64,000 nt of DNA from Lentibacillus sp. JNUCC-1 (GCF_009741735.1 NZ_WHOH01000003.1:930001-994000); one strand, 5' to 3'; shown: positions 45,624 to 53,750, numbered from the stretch's first letter. A program made the numbers and translations. The notes: generated by a model not told the origin, from the letters alone.

Positions 45624-46436
45624 ATGCAAGCCATTAAGAATAGTAACGGTTTTATCCAGCCGCGACAGAAACTCATCGGCACATTCGAATGCGAAGGCTG
45701 CGGGAATTCTGTAGAACGTAAGGAAATGGTCATCCCAATGGGGCCGCGCAAGGGAGAAACGATTATCGCGGACATGGGATGCAAATGTGAAGATATAAAG
45801 CTTGTAGAACAGGCGATAAAACAAGGAAAAATCAACAAGTTTAAAAAGATAGAGAAGCTTTTCTCTGATTACTCGATGATGAATAAGACTTTAAAATCTG
45901 CCAGCTTCAATAGCTATCATCCGACGACGGACGAATTAAAAAAGGCAAAGTCCAGGATGATGGATTATGCGCAAGACTTTGATAAGAATGAATCTGGCAA
46001 TCTATTACTGGTTGGAGGTTATGGTACAGGAAAAAGCCATTTATCCGCCGCGCTCACCAAGTCACTTATGGAAAAAGGCTTAACATGTTTGTTTCTATCA
46101 GTTCCCAAGCTGATGTCCAAGATTAAACAAACTTATGACGGATCCACAGCATTTAGTGAAGCTGACATTATGGAGTTTGTTGAAAAAGTTGATCTATTTG
46201 TTCTGGATGATCTCGGTACCGAGTACACAAACCTTAAAAATGGAGCAGACAACTGGACGCATACAAAGATATTTGAAGTGTTGGACAGCAGGTCAGGTAA
46301 GCCCACAGTGTTTACAACAAACTTAAATAGCTCACAGCTTGAATCGAAATTGAACGAACGTAATTTATCAAGAGTCTTGGACAACACAGAGATTATCAAA
46401 ATGGACGGACCGGACTATCGACGAAGGGGGTTTTAA
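45624..46436 (+). CDS. DnaC-like helicase loader ATPase
   Basis: AAA+ ATPase that delivers the replicative helicase to the phage origin. The N-terminus has a zinc-like CEGCGN and CKCE motif (about 21-55). Walker A is GGYGTGKSHLSAAL near residue 130 and Walker B LFVLDDLGTE near 190; sensor segment FTTNLNSSQLESKLNERNLSRV. 270 residues, 12 bases after the initiator gene. Confidence 0.92.
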   Translation: MQAIKNSNGFIQPRQKLIGTFECEGCGNSVERKEMVIPMGPRKGETIIADMGCKCEDIKLVEQAIKQGKINKFKKIEKLFSDYSMMNKTLKSASFNSYHPTTDELKKAKSRMMDYAQDFDKNESGNLLLVGGYGTGKSHLSAALTKSLMEKGLTCLFLSVPKLMSKIKQTYDGSTAFSEADIMEFVEKVDLFVLDDLGTEYTNLKNGADNWTHTKIFEVLDSRSGKPTVFTTNLNSSQLESKLNERNLSRVLDNTEIIKMDGPDYRRRGF

Positions 46437-46438
46437 TC

Positions 46439-46603
46439 ATGTGTCAAACATGTAATGGCACTGGTGGGCTGGCAATCGAACACAGTTGGGGAATTCAATT
46501 TGAACCATGCCCTGACACAAATTGTGATTTTGAGGTTGATAACAGTGATTTGGAAAGGCTGCAGGCATGGTTGGATGAACAGAAGCGACGTGAAAGTGCA
46601 TGA
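46439..46603 (+). CDS. Small zinc-ribbon-like phage protein
   Basis: 54 residues: MCQTCNGTGGLAIEH, then CPDTNCDF, so two Cys pairs could bind zinc, as in DnaJ-type CxxCxGxG motifs. A ribosome site AAGGGGG lies eight bases before ATG 46439. It overlaps the next gene (ATGA at 46600). Confidence 0.72.
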   Translation: MCQTCNGTGGLAIEHSWGIQFEPCPDTNCDFEVDNSDLERLQAWLDEQKRRESA

Positions 46604-46866
46604 ACACACTATCCTACAGAATGTCTACATTGCAATCAGAGCGAGCTCGCGACAACGTTATTATGCTTGAAGATTTGGAGTTTGCTATATCAAAGCGCCA
46701 GCTGCAGAATATCACGGAACTACACAACAAGGGCATGTATTTCACTGATATATCAAAACGAGTCAAACGGGATCCATACGAGGTGCTGCTTGCTATCTTG
46801 CATCAATTCAAAAGCGGAAAACCCATGAAACCATTAGGGATCAGGTTGCCGGAGCACAGCAAATGA
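46600..46866 (+). CDS. Phage early protein with HTH-like segment
   Basis: 88 residues. The segment LHNKGMYFTDISKRVKRDPYEVLLAIL (about 41-67) has the look of a resolvase- or sigma-like helix-turn-helix. ATG 46600 overlaps the preceding stop; ATG 46621 is an alternative. No family assigned. Confidence 0.68.
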   Translation: MNTLSYRMSTLQSERARDNVIMLEDLEFAISKRQLQNITELHNKGMYFTDISKRVKRDPYEVLLAILHQFKSGKPMKPLGIRLPEHSK

Positions 46867-46976
46867 AGCTGTACATCGTCATCAAAACACACAAGACGGC
46901 TGATGGTGATGTGCTGCAGACAGTTTTGACTTATAAAAGCAAGCCTAAACGGTTTGATTATATTGTATTTATTTAA
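46863..46976 (+). CDS. 37-residue phage protein
   Basis: MKLYIVIKTHKTADGDVLQT... with a beta-like start. ATGA overlap with the previous gene supports translation by coupling. Function unknown. Confidence 0.55.
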   Translation: MKLYIVIKTHKTADGDVLQTVLTYKSKPKRFDYIVFI

Positions 46977-46992
46977 AAAGGAGTGAGCTAGG

Positions 46993-47100
46993 ATGAAAAT
47001 ATATACAGAACAATTGTGTGACTGCAAAAAAGTAGTCGTCCGAAACGGTATAGCCAAAATGATTCACGAATGTGGGTGTGAGGGGATGGACAATGGCTAA
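46993..47100 (+). CDS. 35-residue Cys-rich phage protein
   Basis: ATG 46993 follows AAAGGAGTGAG. It contains LCDCKK and HECGCEG, two CxC pairs that could bind a metal. It overlaps the next gene by eight bases. Function unknown. Confidence 0.58.
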   Translation: MKIYTEQLCDCKKVVVRNGIAKMIHECGCEGMDNG

Positions 47101-47296
47101 AGTCACAGCAACAGTAGTGTTTAAAAACGGAAAGAAATTCAGCTTTGAATGTGATGAAGTAACTACACAAACTAACAATTATGATGGGTCTTTGTTGGCT
47201 ATGAATTGGAAAGGAGCAAACGAAAAAAGACCACTCCACATTGACATTAATGAAGTTATAGCTGTATGGATAAAAGATAAACAATTGAAGGAGTGA
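47093..47296 (+). CDS. Small beta-rich phage protein
   Basis: 67 residues from ATG 47093 after GTGAGGGG: MAKVTATVVFKNGKKFSFEC and a C-terminal IDINEVIAVWIKD. The pattern suggests a small beta-barrel. No family assigned. Confidence 0.68.
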   Translation: MAKVTATVVFKNGKKFSFECDEVTTQTNNYDGSLLAMNWKGANEKRPLHIDINEVIAVWIKDKQLKE

Positions 47297-47302
47297 GCGA
47301 GG

Positions 47303-47581
47303 ATGAATGATCAGAAACGGTTGGAAGAAATTAAAAATCATTTCTCAAACTGTGCTGATTACGGAAATGTTATCGGCGAACAAGAAGAAAAATTGTTGAA
47401 TGAGCTTTATGTGCGCATGCGAGACTTAGAAAAAGCTCTTGTTAGATCATACGAATTCAGACGTGATGCGGTTTCCAACCTAATAGAATGCCGCGCCAGA
47501 AATATCGAACTCGAAGAAATTAACCTAGAAATGGCAGTAAGACTAAACAACATGACTAAAGAAACGATGCACCGTGCATAA
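47303..47581 (+). CDS. Phage coiled-coil protein
   Basis: 92 residues after AAGGAGTGAG; mostly one coiled coil (EQEEKLLNELYVRMRDLEKA ... IELEEINLEMAVRLNNM). Likely structural or regulatory in the early operon; function unknown. Confidence 0.68.
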   Translation: MNDQKRLEEIKNHFSNCADYGNVIGEQEEKLLNELYVRMRDLEKALVRSYEFRRDAVSNLIECRARNIELEEINLEMAVRLNNMTKETMHRA

Positions 47582-47759
47582 AATGACATCCTCCCTGATC
47601 AAGAAAGCTGCGGACAATGGCATTAATCAAAATCAGTTGTATCAGAGATTATATCAAGGGTGGTCACCCGAAAAGGCGGCTACCGCTCCGATAAAGCGTA
47701 AAAAGCAGACAGTATTTTACGTCAGAGAAGATAAGAGAGGGCTATTCGATTGGTTATAG
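47574..47759 (+). CDS. Small phage protein with NG..Q/E..F/LYQR..GW motif
   Basis: 61 residues from GTG 47574, or 58 from ATG 47583; neither has a strong ribosome site, but overlap with the upstream gene allows coupling. The segment AADNGINQNQLYQRLYQGWS resembles the C-terminal tail of the HNH gene at 48080 (AKKNGLSEQTFITRLKRGWA), a motif common in Gram-positive phage DNA-binding proteins. Confidence 0.65.
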   Translation: MHKMTSSLIKKAADNGINQNQLYQRLYQGWSPEKAATAPIKRKKQTVFYVREDKRGLFDWL

Positions 47760-47843
47760 GTTAATCTTAACGCTGATTGTACTTGTGGGTGTTTATACAA
47801 TCACAGAATAAATATAACGATTAATAACGGAGGGCGTTAATCC

Positions 47844-48080
47844 ATGAGAAACACACTGAACGATCTTAATAATCATTTATTTATACAGCTTGAAAGACTA
47901 AATGAAGATAATCTCGAAGGAGAAAAGCTTGATAACGAAATTAATCGATCAAAAGCTGTAATGGGAATAGCGAAAAACATCATTGACACGGGCTCTCTTG
48001 TGCTAGATGGGCAGAAGTTTATGGATGACAGGATGGATAATGATAAAAAGCTACCTAGGATGCTCGAGGGTGATGATTAA
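47844..48080 (+). CDS. Small acidic phage protein
   Basis: 78 residues after CGGAGGGCG: MRNTLNDLNNHLFIQLERLN and a middle EINRSKAVMGIAKNIIDTG, a helical pattern seen in conserved phage early proteins of unknown function. Overlaps the next start by one base (TAATG). Confidence 0.72.
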   Translation: MRNTLNDLNNHLFIQLERLNEDNLEGEKLDNEINRSKAVMGIAKNIIDTGSLVLDGQKFMDDRMDNDKKLPRMLEGDD

Positions 48081-49030
48081 TGCACAGATACACAGAGGCA
48101 CAAAAAGAATTTATTAAAAAAGCTTCCCCTGGCAGATACAACGATGAGATTACTAATTTGTTCAATCAGGAATTCGGAACGAGTTTGTCAGTATGTCAGA
48201 TTAGAAGCTTTAAAGCAAAACACAAGATCAAGAGCAATGTTCCCCGAAACAGAGTTAAACCAGATTCAGGTCTGTTTACGAAAGAGCAAAAAGAGTTTAT
48301 TAAAGCAAACGTAAAAGGAGTCTTGAACCGAGAACTAGCTGAACTCGTGAACGAAAAGTTTAATCTTACGATTACAGCTCAACAGATGTTGACTTATAAG
48401 AAAAACCACGGTCTTACAAGCGGTGTAAACACGCAATTTAAAAGAGGTCAGGAAGCTTGGAACAAAGGCATAAAAGGTCTTGATCTCGCCGGGGAAAACG
48501 GCAAAAAAACACAATTCAAAAAAGGCGATCAACCTCAAAACTATAGGCCAGTGGGCAGTGAACGTATTGACAGCAGAGATGGATACACTCTGATCAAAGT
48601 AAAGGATGAAGGTCTATATCAGGATAGATGGCGGCACAAACACGTTGTTGTGTGGGAGAAAGAGAATGGACCAGTGCCTTATGGTTGCGTCATCGTTTTT
48701 GCGGATGGAGACAAAAGAAATATTGAAATGAGTAACTTGCTGCTTATCACTCGCAATGAATTGGTCCGAATGAACCAACAAGAGTTGTTTTCAAGCGACT
48801 CGAAATTAACAAAAGCAGCTTTAACCATGATAAGACTTGGAAATAAAGTCATAGATCATGAACTTTACGGCGGGGATAGAGACGAGTTTCAAAAACATAT
48901 TGAAACAGCAAAGAAAAACGGACTATCTGAACAGACGTTTATCACAAGGTTGAAACGAGGTTGGGCGTTGAGTGACGCCTTGTATAAACCACTGCATAGC
49001 AGGCCATATGGAAGGAAGGTGAAGTCATGA
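48080..49030 (+). CDS. HNH endonuclease, homing type
   Basis: 316 residues. Two N-terminal HTH-like repeats (YTEAQKEFIKKASPGRYNDE and FTKEQKEFIKANVKGVLNRE, about 4-24 and 70-90), then a NUMOD-like stretch (FKRGQEAWNKGIKG, KTQFKKGDQP), an HNH nuclease core (HKHVVVWEKENGPVPYGCVI, DGDKRNIEMSNLLLI), and a C-terminal DNA-binding tail. Free-standing endonucleases like this are mobile in phage genomes. Confidence 0.85.
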   Translation: MHRYTEAQKEFIKKASPGRYNDEITNLFNQEFGTSLSVCQIRSFKAKHKIKSNVPRNRVKPDSGLFTKEQKEFIKANVKGVLNRELAELVNEKFNLTITAQQMLTYKKNHGLTSGVNTQFKRGQEAWNKGIKGLDLAGENGKKTQFKKGDQPQNYRPVGSERIDSRDGYTLIKVKDEGLYQDRWRHKHVVVWEKENGPVPYGCVIVFADGDKRNIEMSNLLLITRNELVRMNQQELFSSDSKLTKAALTMIRLGNKVIDHELYGGDRDEFQKHIETAKKNGLSEQTFITRLKRGWALSDALYKPLHSRPYGRKVKS

Positions 49031-49284
49031 ACGCATACAATATCAAAATTAACGGTAAATGGTTTGTCGAAACAGGCGATGTGGTGGGTATGACTAATTC
49101 AGGCGGTTGGTACGACACAGGGAAAGCAACACGGTCGCTGATTTTATCTGATAATCAAGATAAGGCTAAGCAGGTTGAGGGCATGAGAAACCTAAACAGC
49201 TACTACAACAAGATATACGATTCAGCAAGAGCAACGGGCATGGAAATAGAAAAATTGACTTTCGTAAAGGTGGGTGAGGTTTAA
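49027..49284 (+). CDS. Small phage protein of unknown function
   Basis: 85 residues, ATGA overlap with the HNH gene. Contains KINGKWFVETGDVVGMTNSG. No family assigned. Confidence 0.68.
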   Translation: MNAYNIKINGKWFVETGDVVGMTNSGGWYDTGKATRSLILSDNQDKAKQVEGMRNLNSYYNKIYDSARATGMEIEKLTFVKVGEV

Positions 49285-49763
49285 TGGATCTATCAAAACT
49301 GGCTCCGATACAAAAGGAATTAGATGACCGGATATTAAAAGAACATGGACTGAAAGGGCAAGAATTAATCAAGAAGAAAACAGTCGCTTTGCTTACGGAA
49401 TTATATGAATGCGTGAATGATGCCAGGTTCTTTAAGTATTGGAGTAGCAATCAGGCTAAAAAGGCCACTACCTTAGAAGAATATGTTGACACAATGCACT
49501 TTGCGATATCAATAGCAAACGATGTAGGATATGCAGAACATGAATATATCGATCCCGGACACATGGATGTGAATGATCTTGTTATTGGACTGACTAATGT
49601 CATAACGCTACTCCCAGAAAACAAGATACATAGACATGTCGGGCTTATGTTTAATTTTTTGATCAAGCTGGGAGAACTTCTTGGGTACGATCAAGCGGAA
49701 ATTGAAGCTGCATACCTCGAAAAGAATAAGGAAAACCACACAAGACAAGACGATGGCTATTAA
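49284..49763 (+). CDS. Dimeric all-alpha dUTPase
   Basis: Hydrolyses dUTP to dUMP, limiting uracil in phage DNA. All-alpha NTP pyrophosphatase fold: metal-binding Glu pairs in LLTELYECVNDARFFKYWS (about 37-55) and LEEYVDTMHFAISIAND (about 64-80) fit the dUTPase_2 family. 159 residues. Overlaps the upstream gene by one base. Confidence 0.85.
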   Translation: MDLSKLAPIQKELDDRILKEHGLKGQELIKKKTVALLTELYECVNDARFFKYWSSNQAKKATTLEEYVDTMHFAISIANDVGYAEHEYIDPGHMDVNDLVIGLTNVITLLPENKIHRHVGLMFNFLIKLGELLGYDQAEIEAAYLEKNKENHTRQDDGY

Positions 49764-49811
49764 GGAGGGTTGAACCATGGGAAGTTATTTCTGCCCATTG
49801 AGGGAAACGGC

Positions 49812-50030
49812 GTGAGAGTTAAACTATTCGTCCGAAATGATAGACCTATACCCCGGATCGGAGACACCATATGGTGCAACATGGGAGACTATAAGGTTTG
49901 GGGCAAGGTCAAGTCGATTGAATCAGTTGTGAGGGACGACCGGATGCGCATTTCTATTATTTACAGAGTCAAAGTCATCAATCGAGATTATATTGGCTTG
50001 AAAGTTGTTGAAGGGGCAGAGCATGAATAA
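49812..50030 (+). CDS. Small phage protein of unknown function
   Basis: About 72 residues from GTG 49812 (MRVKLFVRNDRPIPRIGDTI), beta-rich. The frame is open from TTG 49770, which is too close to AAGGAGGG. That ribosome site instead fits ATG 49777, whose 12-codon frame (MGSYFCPLRETA) ends at a TGA overlapping GTG 49812. Either this is a translationally coupled leader, or one base was lost near 49811 and the protein begins at 49777. Confidence 0.6.
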   Translation: MRVKLFVRNDRPIPRIGDTIWCNMGDYKVWGKVKSIESVVRDDRMRISIIYRVKVINRDYIGLKVVEGAEHE

Positions 50031-50184
50031 AGCAGAGATCAGTCTTGAGGAGGACGCAGTGTACAAAGTTACAGACGGTCAGATCGAAAAGGTAGACACT
50101 CCTGGTGAAGGGTATGGAAAGCAGATCATCACTTGGCAGAATGGGAAGCCTACGCACTATGAAGTGAGTTATACGAAAAAGTAA
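50023..50184 (+). CDS. XtrA-like small phage protein (DUF3954-like)
   Basis: 53 residues from ATG 50023 after GAAGGGGC. The segment YKVTDGQIEKVDTPGEGYGK and ITWQNGKPTHYEVSYTKK match my memory of the XtrA/DUF3954 proteins found before the late regulator of PBSX-like prophages. Function unknown. Confidence 0.72.
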   Translation: MNKAEISLEEDAVYKVTDGQIEKVDTPGEGYGKQIITWQNGKPTHYEVSYTKK

Positions 50185-50197
50185 GGAGTGATGAAAT

Positions 50198-50512
50198 TTG
50201 AGGTATATCAAAGGTGAAATATTTAGGTATTTCGAGTTTTACAAACAAGAATACTATGCACTAATCAAGGTAAATGAAATGAACAGTGTTGATGCTTACA
50301 ACAAATCAGTAAGATTATATGTCGAACATGTTGGCGGAGAAAATGTTGCGGAAGTGAAACTGGAAGGCACGCCTAGAGAATTGACCGAAGATGAAGCTTT
50401 GTTAAAGTTTATAAAGGCAGATGGGAACAAAGAAGAAAAAGCAGGGTACCTTATAAGTCAATTTAAAATAGCAGATGATGTCACATTATTAGTTGATGGT
50501 TTATTGCTTTAA
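50198..50512 (+). CDS. Phage protein of unknown function
   Basis: 104 residues from TTG 50198 after AAGGAGTGATG. Rich in Glu and Lys, with VEHVGGENVAEVKLEGTPREL in the middle. No family assigned. It is the last gene before a terminator-like hairpin. Confidence 0.68.
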   Translation: MRYIKGEIFRYFEFYKQEYYALIKVNEMNSVDAYNKSVRLYVEHVGGENVAEVKLEGTPRELTEDEALLKFIKADGNKEEKAGYLISQFKIADDVTLLVDGLLL

Positions 50513-50555
50513 TTCGCAGTTTGATTAAAAACTGAATAAGCTACTGGAAAAACCA

Positions 50556-50602
50556 GGGCACTGATGGACTAGCTTTTAAGCGGTCTGTTGGTGTCCTTTT
50601 TA
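50556..50602 (+). terminator. G-U-rich terminator-like hairpin before the late regulator
   Basis: GGGCACTGATGGAC (50556-50569) can pair over all 14 positions with GTCTGTTGGTGTCC (50583-50596) if five G-U pairs are allowed, followed by TTTTTATTTT. It separates early genes from the ArpU-like gene. Confidence 0.6.
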
Positions 50603-50622
50603 TTTTACGGAGGTGTATAAAG

Positions 50623-51075
50623 ATGCAGCAGTTAAGTTTCATGTTGCCCGAAATTGATAGGACAGAGACAAAAAAAGTCGTCGAGAAAGCATTGGAAAGT
50701 TACAAAGTATATTTATTGATGGATCCAGAAGAATTACAGCCTAAAGTAACATCTTCTCTCAAACTTGTACCAGCTGCACCAAGTAATCAATTTCATTCGA
50801 CCACAGAGGAAGTTGCGGTCAAAAAAATTGATATGGAACGAAAAAGAAAAGAATACATCAACCGTATCCGTAAAGCAGTCAATCGACTCAATTATTATGA
50901 ACGATCAATTGTATTAAAACGTTACCTTAATAGTGATGATGTATATGATTATGAGGTGTACAACGAGCTTGGTTTCAGTGAAAGAAAGTATTACAGGGTA
51001 AAATCACGGGCATTCTATAAGCTTGCATTTATTTTGCGTATTGAGGTTTATAAAGAGGATGGTGAAAACAAATGA
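50623..51075 (+). CDS. ArpU-family late transcription regulator
   Basis: Phage regulator of the ArpU group, thought to turn on late packaging and lysis genes. 150 residues; the C-terminal half carries a sigma-factor-like HTH (RLNYYERSIVLKRYLNSDDV ... YNELGFSERKYYRVKSRAFY). ATG 50623 follows ACGGAGGTG. It overlaps the next gene by four bases. Confidence 0.88.
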   Translation: MQQLSFMLPEIDRTETKKVVEKALESYKVYLLMDPEELQPKVTSSLKLVPAAPSNQFHSTTEEVAVKKIDMERKRKEYINRIRKAVNRLNYYERSIVLKRYLNSDDVYDYEVYNELGFSERKYYRVKSRAFYKLAFILRIEVYKEDGENK

Positions 51076-51613
51076 ATTTTGTACAACCGATAAGAGATCC
51101 AGAATATATTAGGGTGATTAAGAAGTTTTTGAAAGAAAAGAATGAGCGTAACTACATGCTATTTCTCACAGGGATTAATTCAGGTCTAAGGATATCAGAT
51201 ATATTAAAACTACGGGTATCTGATGTGAGAAGACCTTACTTCAATATTAAAGAACAGAAGACGAGCAAAGCAAAAAGAATCGCTATGACACCATTACTGC
51301 AAAGAGAGTTAAAAGCGTACACAGAAGGCAAGGAAGATCATGAGTACCTTTTTAAAAGCCGGGAGGGGTTAATAAGCCAATTGGCCGGAGCATGGCCTAT
51401 AAAATACTAAGAGAAGCTGCTGATTATGTTAGCTTGGAAGGCATCGGCACCCATACGTTAAGAAAAACATTTGGTTATCATTTCTATAAGCAATATAAAG
51501 ACCCGGCACTACTGCAGGAGATCTTTAATCATTCAAGTGAAGATATAACGTTAAGATATATCGGCGTCAATCAGGATATTATGGATAAGGCCATAAAAGA
51601 CTTCAAGATATAG
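51072..51613 (+). CDS. Minimal tyrosine recombinase (frameshifted)
   Basis: About 180 residues: only the catalytic domain of an integrase/XerC-type recombinase, with Arg in TGINSGLRISDILKL, HTLRKTFGYHF (HxxR), NHSSEDITLRYIGV with the Tyr nucleophile, and no N-terminal core-binding domain. The first frame ends at 51410; adding one A at 51371-51372 gives GLNKPIGRSMAYKILREAAD and the second part to 51613. Such short recombinases often follow ArpU in Bacillus prophages; their role is not known to me. Confidence 0.82.
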
Positions 51614-51645
51614 CTCATCGTTTTAACCAGGTGAGCTTATTTTTT
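51611..51645 (+). terminator. Terminator after the small recombinase
   Basis: TAGCTCA and TGAGCTTA-type arms (51616-51622 with 51633-51639) pair around a T-rich loop, followed by TTATTTTTTATT. Confidence 0.75.
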
Positions 51646-51791
51646 ATTATCCCTATTAGTTCCCTTTAATTTACATACGTGTAACTCATTTTAGGCAAAT
51701 ATGCTAGAATGATGTATATCAAGGGGTTTGCCTGTATCGCTGAATTACACACTATATAAGATATGGGTAATTAAAAGAGGAGGTCAAGTAA

Positions 51792-52544
51792 TTGATGAAG
51801 GTAAATAAAACATTGGTGGGAATAGGGATATTGTGTTTAATATTATTATCGCCACTGTCTGACGCTATTGCAGAGTCTAGTGTTAGCGAGGGTGTTATAT
51901 TGGAAACTCAGCTTAATAATTATAAAGAACTATATGAGAACCAGAAGGAATATAATGAAAAAATACTTACCACTATTTACTGGTCACTAGGAACAATGGT
52001 TGTATTTATAGTTTTGTTTGTTGGGGCGAACTTTATATACAATAGAAATGAGTTTAAATTCGCTACAAACATTATTAAGGATGAACTTTTAGAAGAAACT
52101 AATACAAAATTGTATGAGATTACTGATAAAGCAAAAGGTGATTTAGATAAAATTAGTAATAATAAAGTAAAGCATTTGGACAGCTACATCGAATCAGAAA
52201 TTGAAAAAATATCTAATCTATATGAAGATAATATAGGCAAACTAAATAAAGATATATTTTCACTTAAAGGCGAAATACATGATCTGAAGGCTACATATTG
52301 GAGGGAAACCAAAGTTTACCTTAACGAATTTTCTAGTTTGATTGAAGCTATTAAGTTTAAGCACTATGCTGGAGAAACTTTTATACATACGTTAGAAGAT
52401 TTAGTAAAAGTATTAAAAAAAATTGAAGTAGATGACCTCCACGCAATAGATAAAAAGAGTCTTAGTACAATTTTACCATTTTTGGGTGATGAACATAGGT
52501 TTAACAAATACTTTATTGAATCGTATTTAAGAGGAAAAGATTAG
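51792..52544 (+). CDS. Secreted/membrane-anchored coiled-coil protein, prophage accessory gene
   Basis: 250 residues. N-terminal hydrophobic segment with a likely signal peptide (VGIGILCLILLSPLSDAIAE), a second membrane helix (IYWSLGTMVVFIVLFVGANFIY, about 62-83), then long coiled-coil regions (about 95-190) on the cytoplasmic side by the positive-inside rule. Start TTG 51792 (or ATG 51795) after AGAGGAGG. AT-rich and with its own terminators on either side, it looks like a moron expressed from the lysogen. No family assigned. Confidence 0.7.
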   Translation: MMKVNKTLVGIGILCLILLSPLSDAIAESSVSEGVILETQLNNYKELYENQKEYNEKILTTIYWSLGTMVVFIVLFVGANFIYNRNEFKFATNIIKDELLEETNTKLYEITDKAKGDLDKISNNKVKHLDSYIESEIEKISNLYEDNIGKLNKDIFSLKGEIHDLKATYWRETKVYLNEFSSLIEAIKFKHYAGETFIHTLEDLVKVLKKIEVDDLHAIDKKSLSTILPFLGDEHRFNKYFIESYLRGKD

Positions 52545-52849
52545 TATGATAGGAAAATGGCAGACTAATGACAGAATAAATGCAGGTTAAACCAGTATAA
52601 AAGCGTTATTATGTCAGTATAGGCAATCTGCAAACCCGATATAATATCATACAACGATCTTAGCGGGGAGCAGATGAATTACAAACCTGCCACAGCAATT
52701 CTCCAGGCCGTCTGCGGAAACAGGCGGCCAAAAACAATATATTGTGTTATGTAGACTACTATATCTTTGGGTTGCATGTGGCAGAAAATTAGTGAATTCC
52801 CCGAATATGTATTGTATAATTTAACCAGTACATATTTGGGGGAGATTAA
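52545..52849 (+). other. Intergenic region between the two accessory genes
   Basis: About 300 bases with no convincing gene. A hairpin GCCGTCTG/CAGGCGGC at about 52709-52730 stands out, and a TATAAT at 52815-52820 is a candidate -10 for the next gene. Short frames (52674-52754, 26 codons; 52776-52853, 25 codons) have poor ribosome sites. Confidence 0.5.
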
Positions 52850-53740
52850 ATGAGCAAGGAAAAAGAAAGCATTCATAGGAGAACTTGGTTTATAATTTTG
52901 ATGTTATTTATAGTCCCGCCATTAGGAATTGCTTTTTTGTGGGTAAGCGGAAAATTCAACAAGGTTACTAGGATTGTGATCACGGTCTTTTTTTCGATAT
53001 TGACAATAGGTGCACTAGCGACTATGGATGAAGAAGAAACCTCACAAGGTGACCAAGATCGAGAACCTGAACAAGAACAACCAGAGGAAGTTGCATCTGA
53101 GGAAAGTGAAGACAAGCCAGAAGCGACAGATGTTTCCTCTGAAGAGGTAGAGGATAAAGAATCTGAGGTCGAAGAGGTCACCGAAGAGGAACCAATAGAG
53201 CCTACACCAAAAGAAAAAATGTTTGCAGACATTCTCGATCTTATCGATGAGGGAAAGGCTTTTGACACAGGATCGTATATAAAAGGAGATATACCCAAAG
53301 GCGAGTATGCTTTTGTTAGATTTGATGGTAGCGGTCAATATTACAGCGAAGAAGACTCCTCGGGTAACATAATCGGAAACGAAAACTTCGATAGTTTTGG
53401 TTATGTTCAAGTCCATGAAGCAGGAAACATTGAGAGTAGAGGGGCATTGATAAATGTTGATGCCTTAAATGATTTAGATGCTTCAGGAGCAAAAGAAATC
53501 TATGAAGTACTGAATGATTTGGAAGATTATAAAGATGCGGGTTGGTATAAAGTGGGAGTGGATATTGACCCAGGAGAATACATCATCGAAAGCTATGGAG
53601 AAGCTTATGCTGCTGTGATGTCAGGACCTGTCGGGAATGATGGTATTGTTGATAACAATATTTTTAATGGACGATATTCAGTTAATGTTTCAGAAGGTCA
53701 GTACTTGGTTGTATCAAAGGGAACTATTACTACAGAATAA
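52850..53740 (+). CDS. Membrane-anchored protein with acidic linker and duplicated GEY-motif domain
   Basis: 296 residues. Two membrane helices (WFIILMLFIVPPLGIAFLWV about 13-32; IVITVFFSILTIGALATM about 42-59), an extremely acidic linker (about 60-120), then two copies of a beta domain whose motif reads YIKGDIPKGEYAFVRF (about 144-159) and YKVGVDIDPGEYIIES (about 230-245). This motif occurs in surface proteins of Gram-positive bacteria. ATG 52850 follows TGGGGGAG. It probably changes the cell surface of the lysogen. Confidence 0.72.
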   Translation: MSKEKESIHRRTWFIILMLFIVPPLGIAFLWVSGKFNKVTRIVITVFFSILTIGALATMDEEETSQGDQDREPEQEQPEEVASEESEDKPEATDVSSEEVEDKESEVEEVTEEEPIEPTPKEKMFADILDLIDEGKAFDTGSYIKGDIPKGEYAFVRFDGSGQYYSEEDSSGNIIGNENFDSFGYVQVHEAGNIESRGALINVDALNDLDASGAKEIYEVLNDLEDYKDAGWYKVGVDIDPGEYIIESYGEAYAAVMSGPVGNDGIVDNNIFNGRYSVNVSEGQYLVVSKGTITTE

Positions 53741-53750
53741 ATGCATATCA

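Noticed and set aside
47770..47811. A possible 21-residue membrane peptide starting at ATT after the 47574 gene
   Set aside because: It would need an ATT start and has only a weak AGAGGG site; too speculative to list.
52674..52853. Two micro-frames (52674-52754 and 52776-52853) before the GEY-motif gene
   Set aside because: Ribosome sites are too close or absent, and the first covers a hairpin, the second a promoter-like TATAAT; kept as intergenic.
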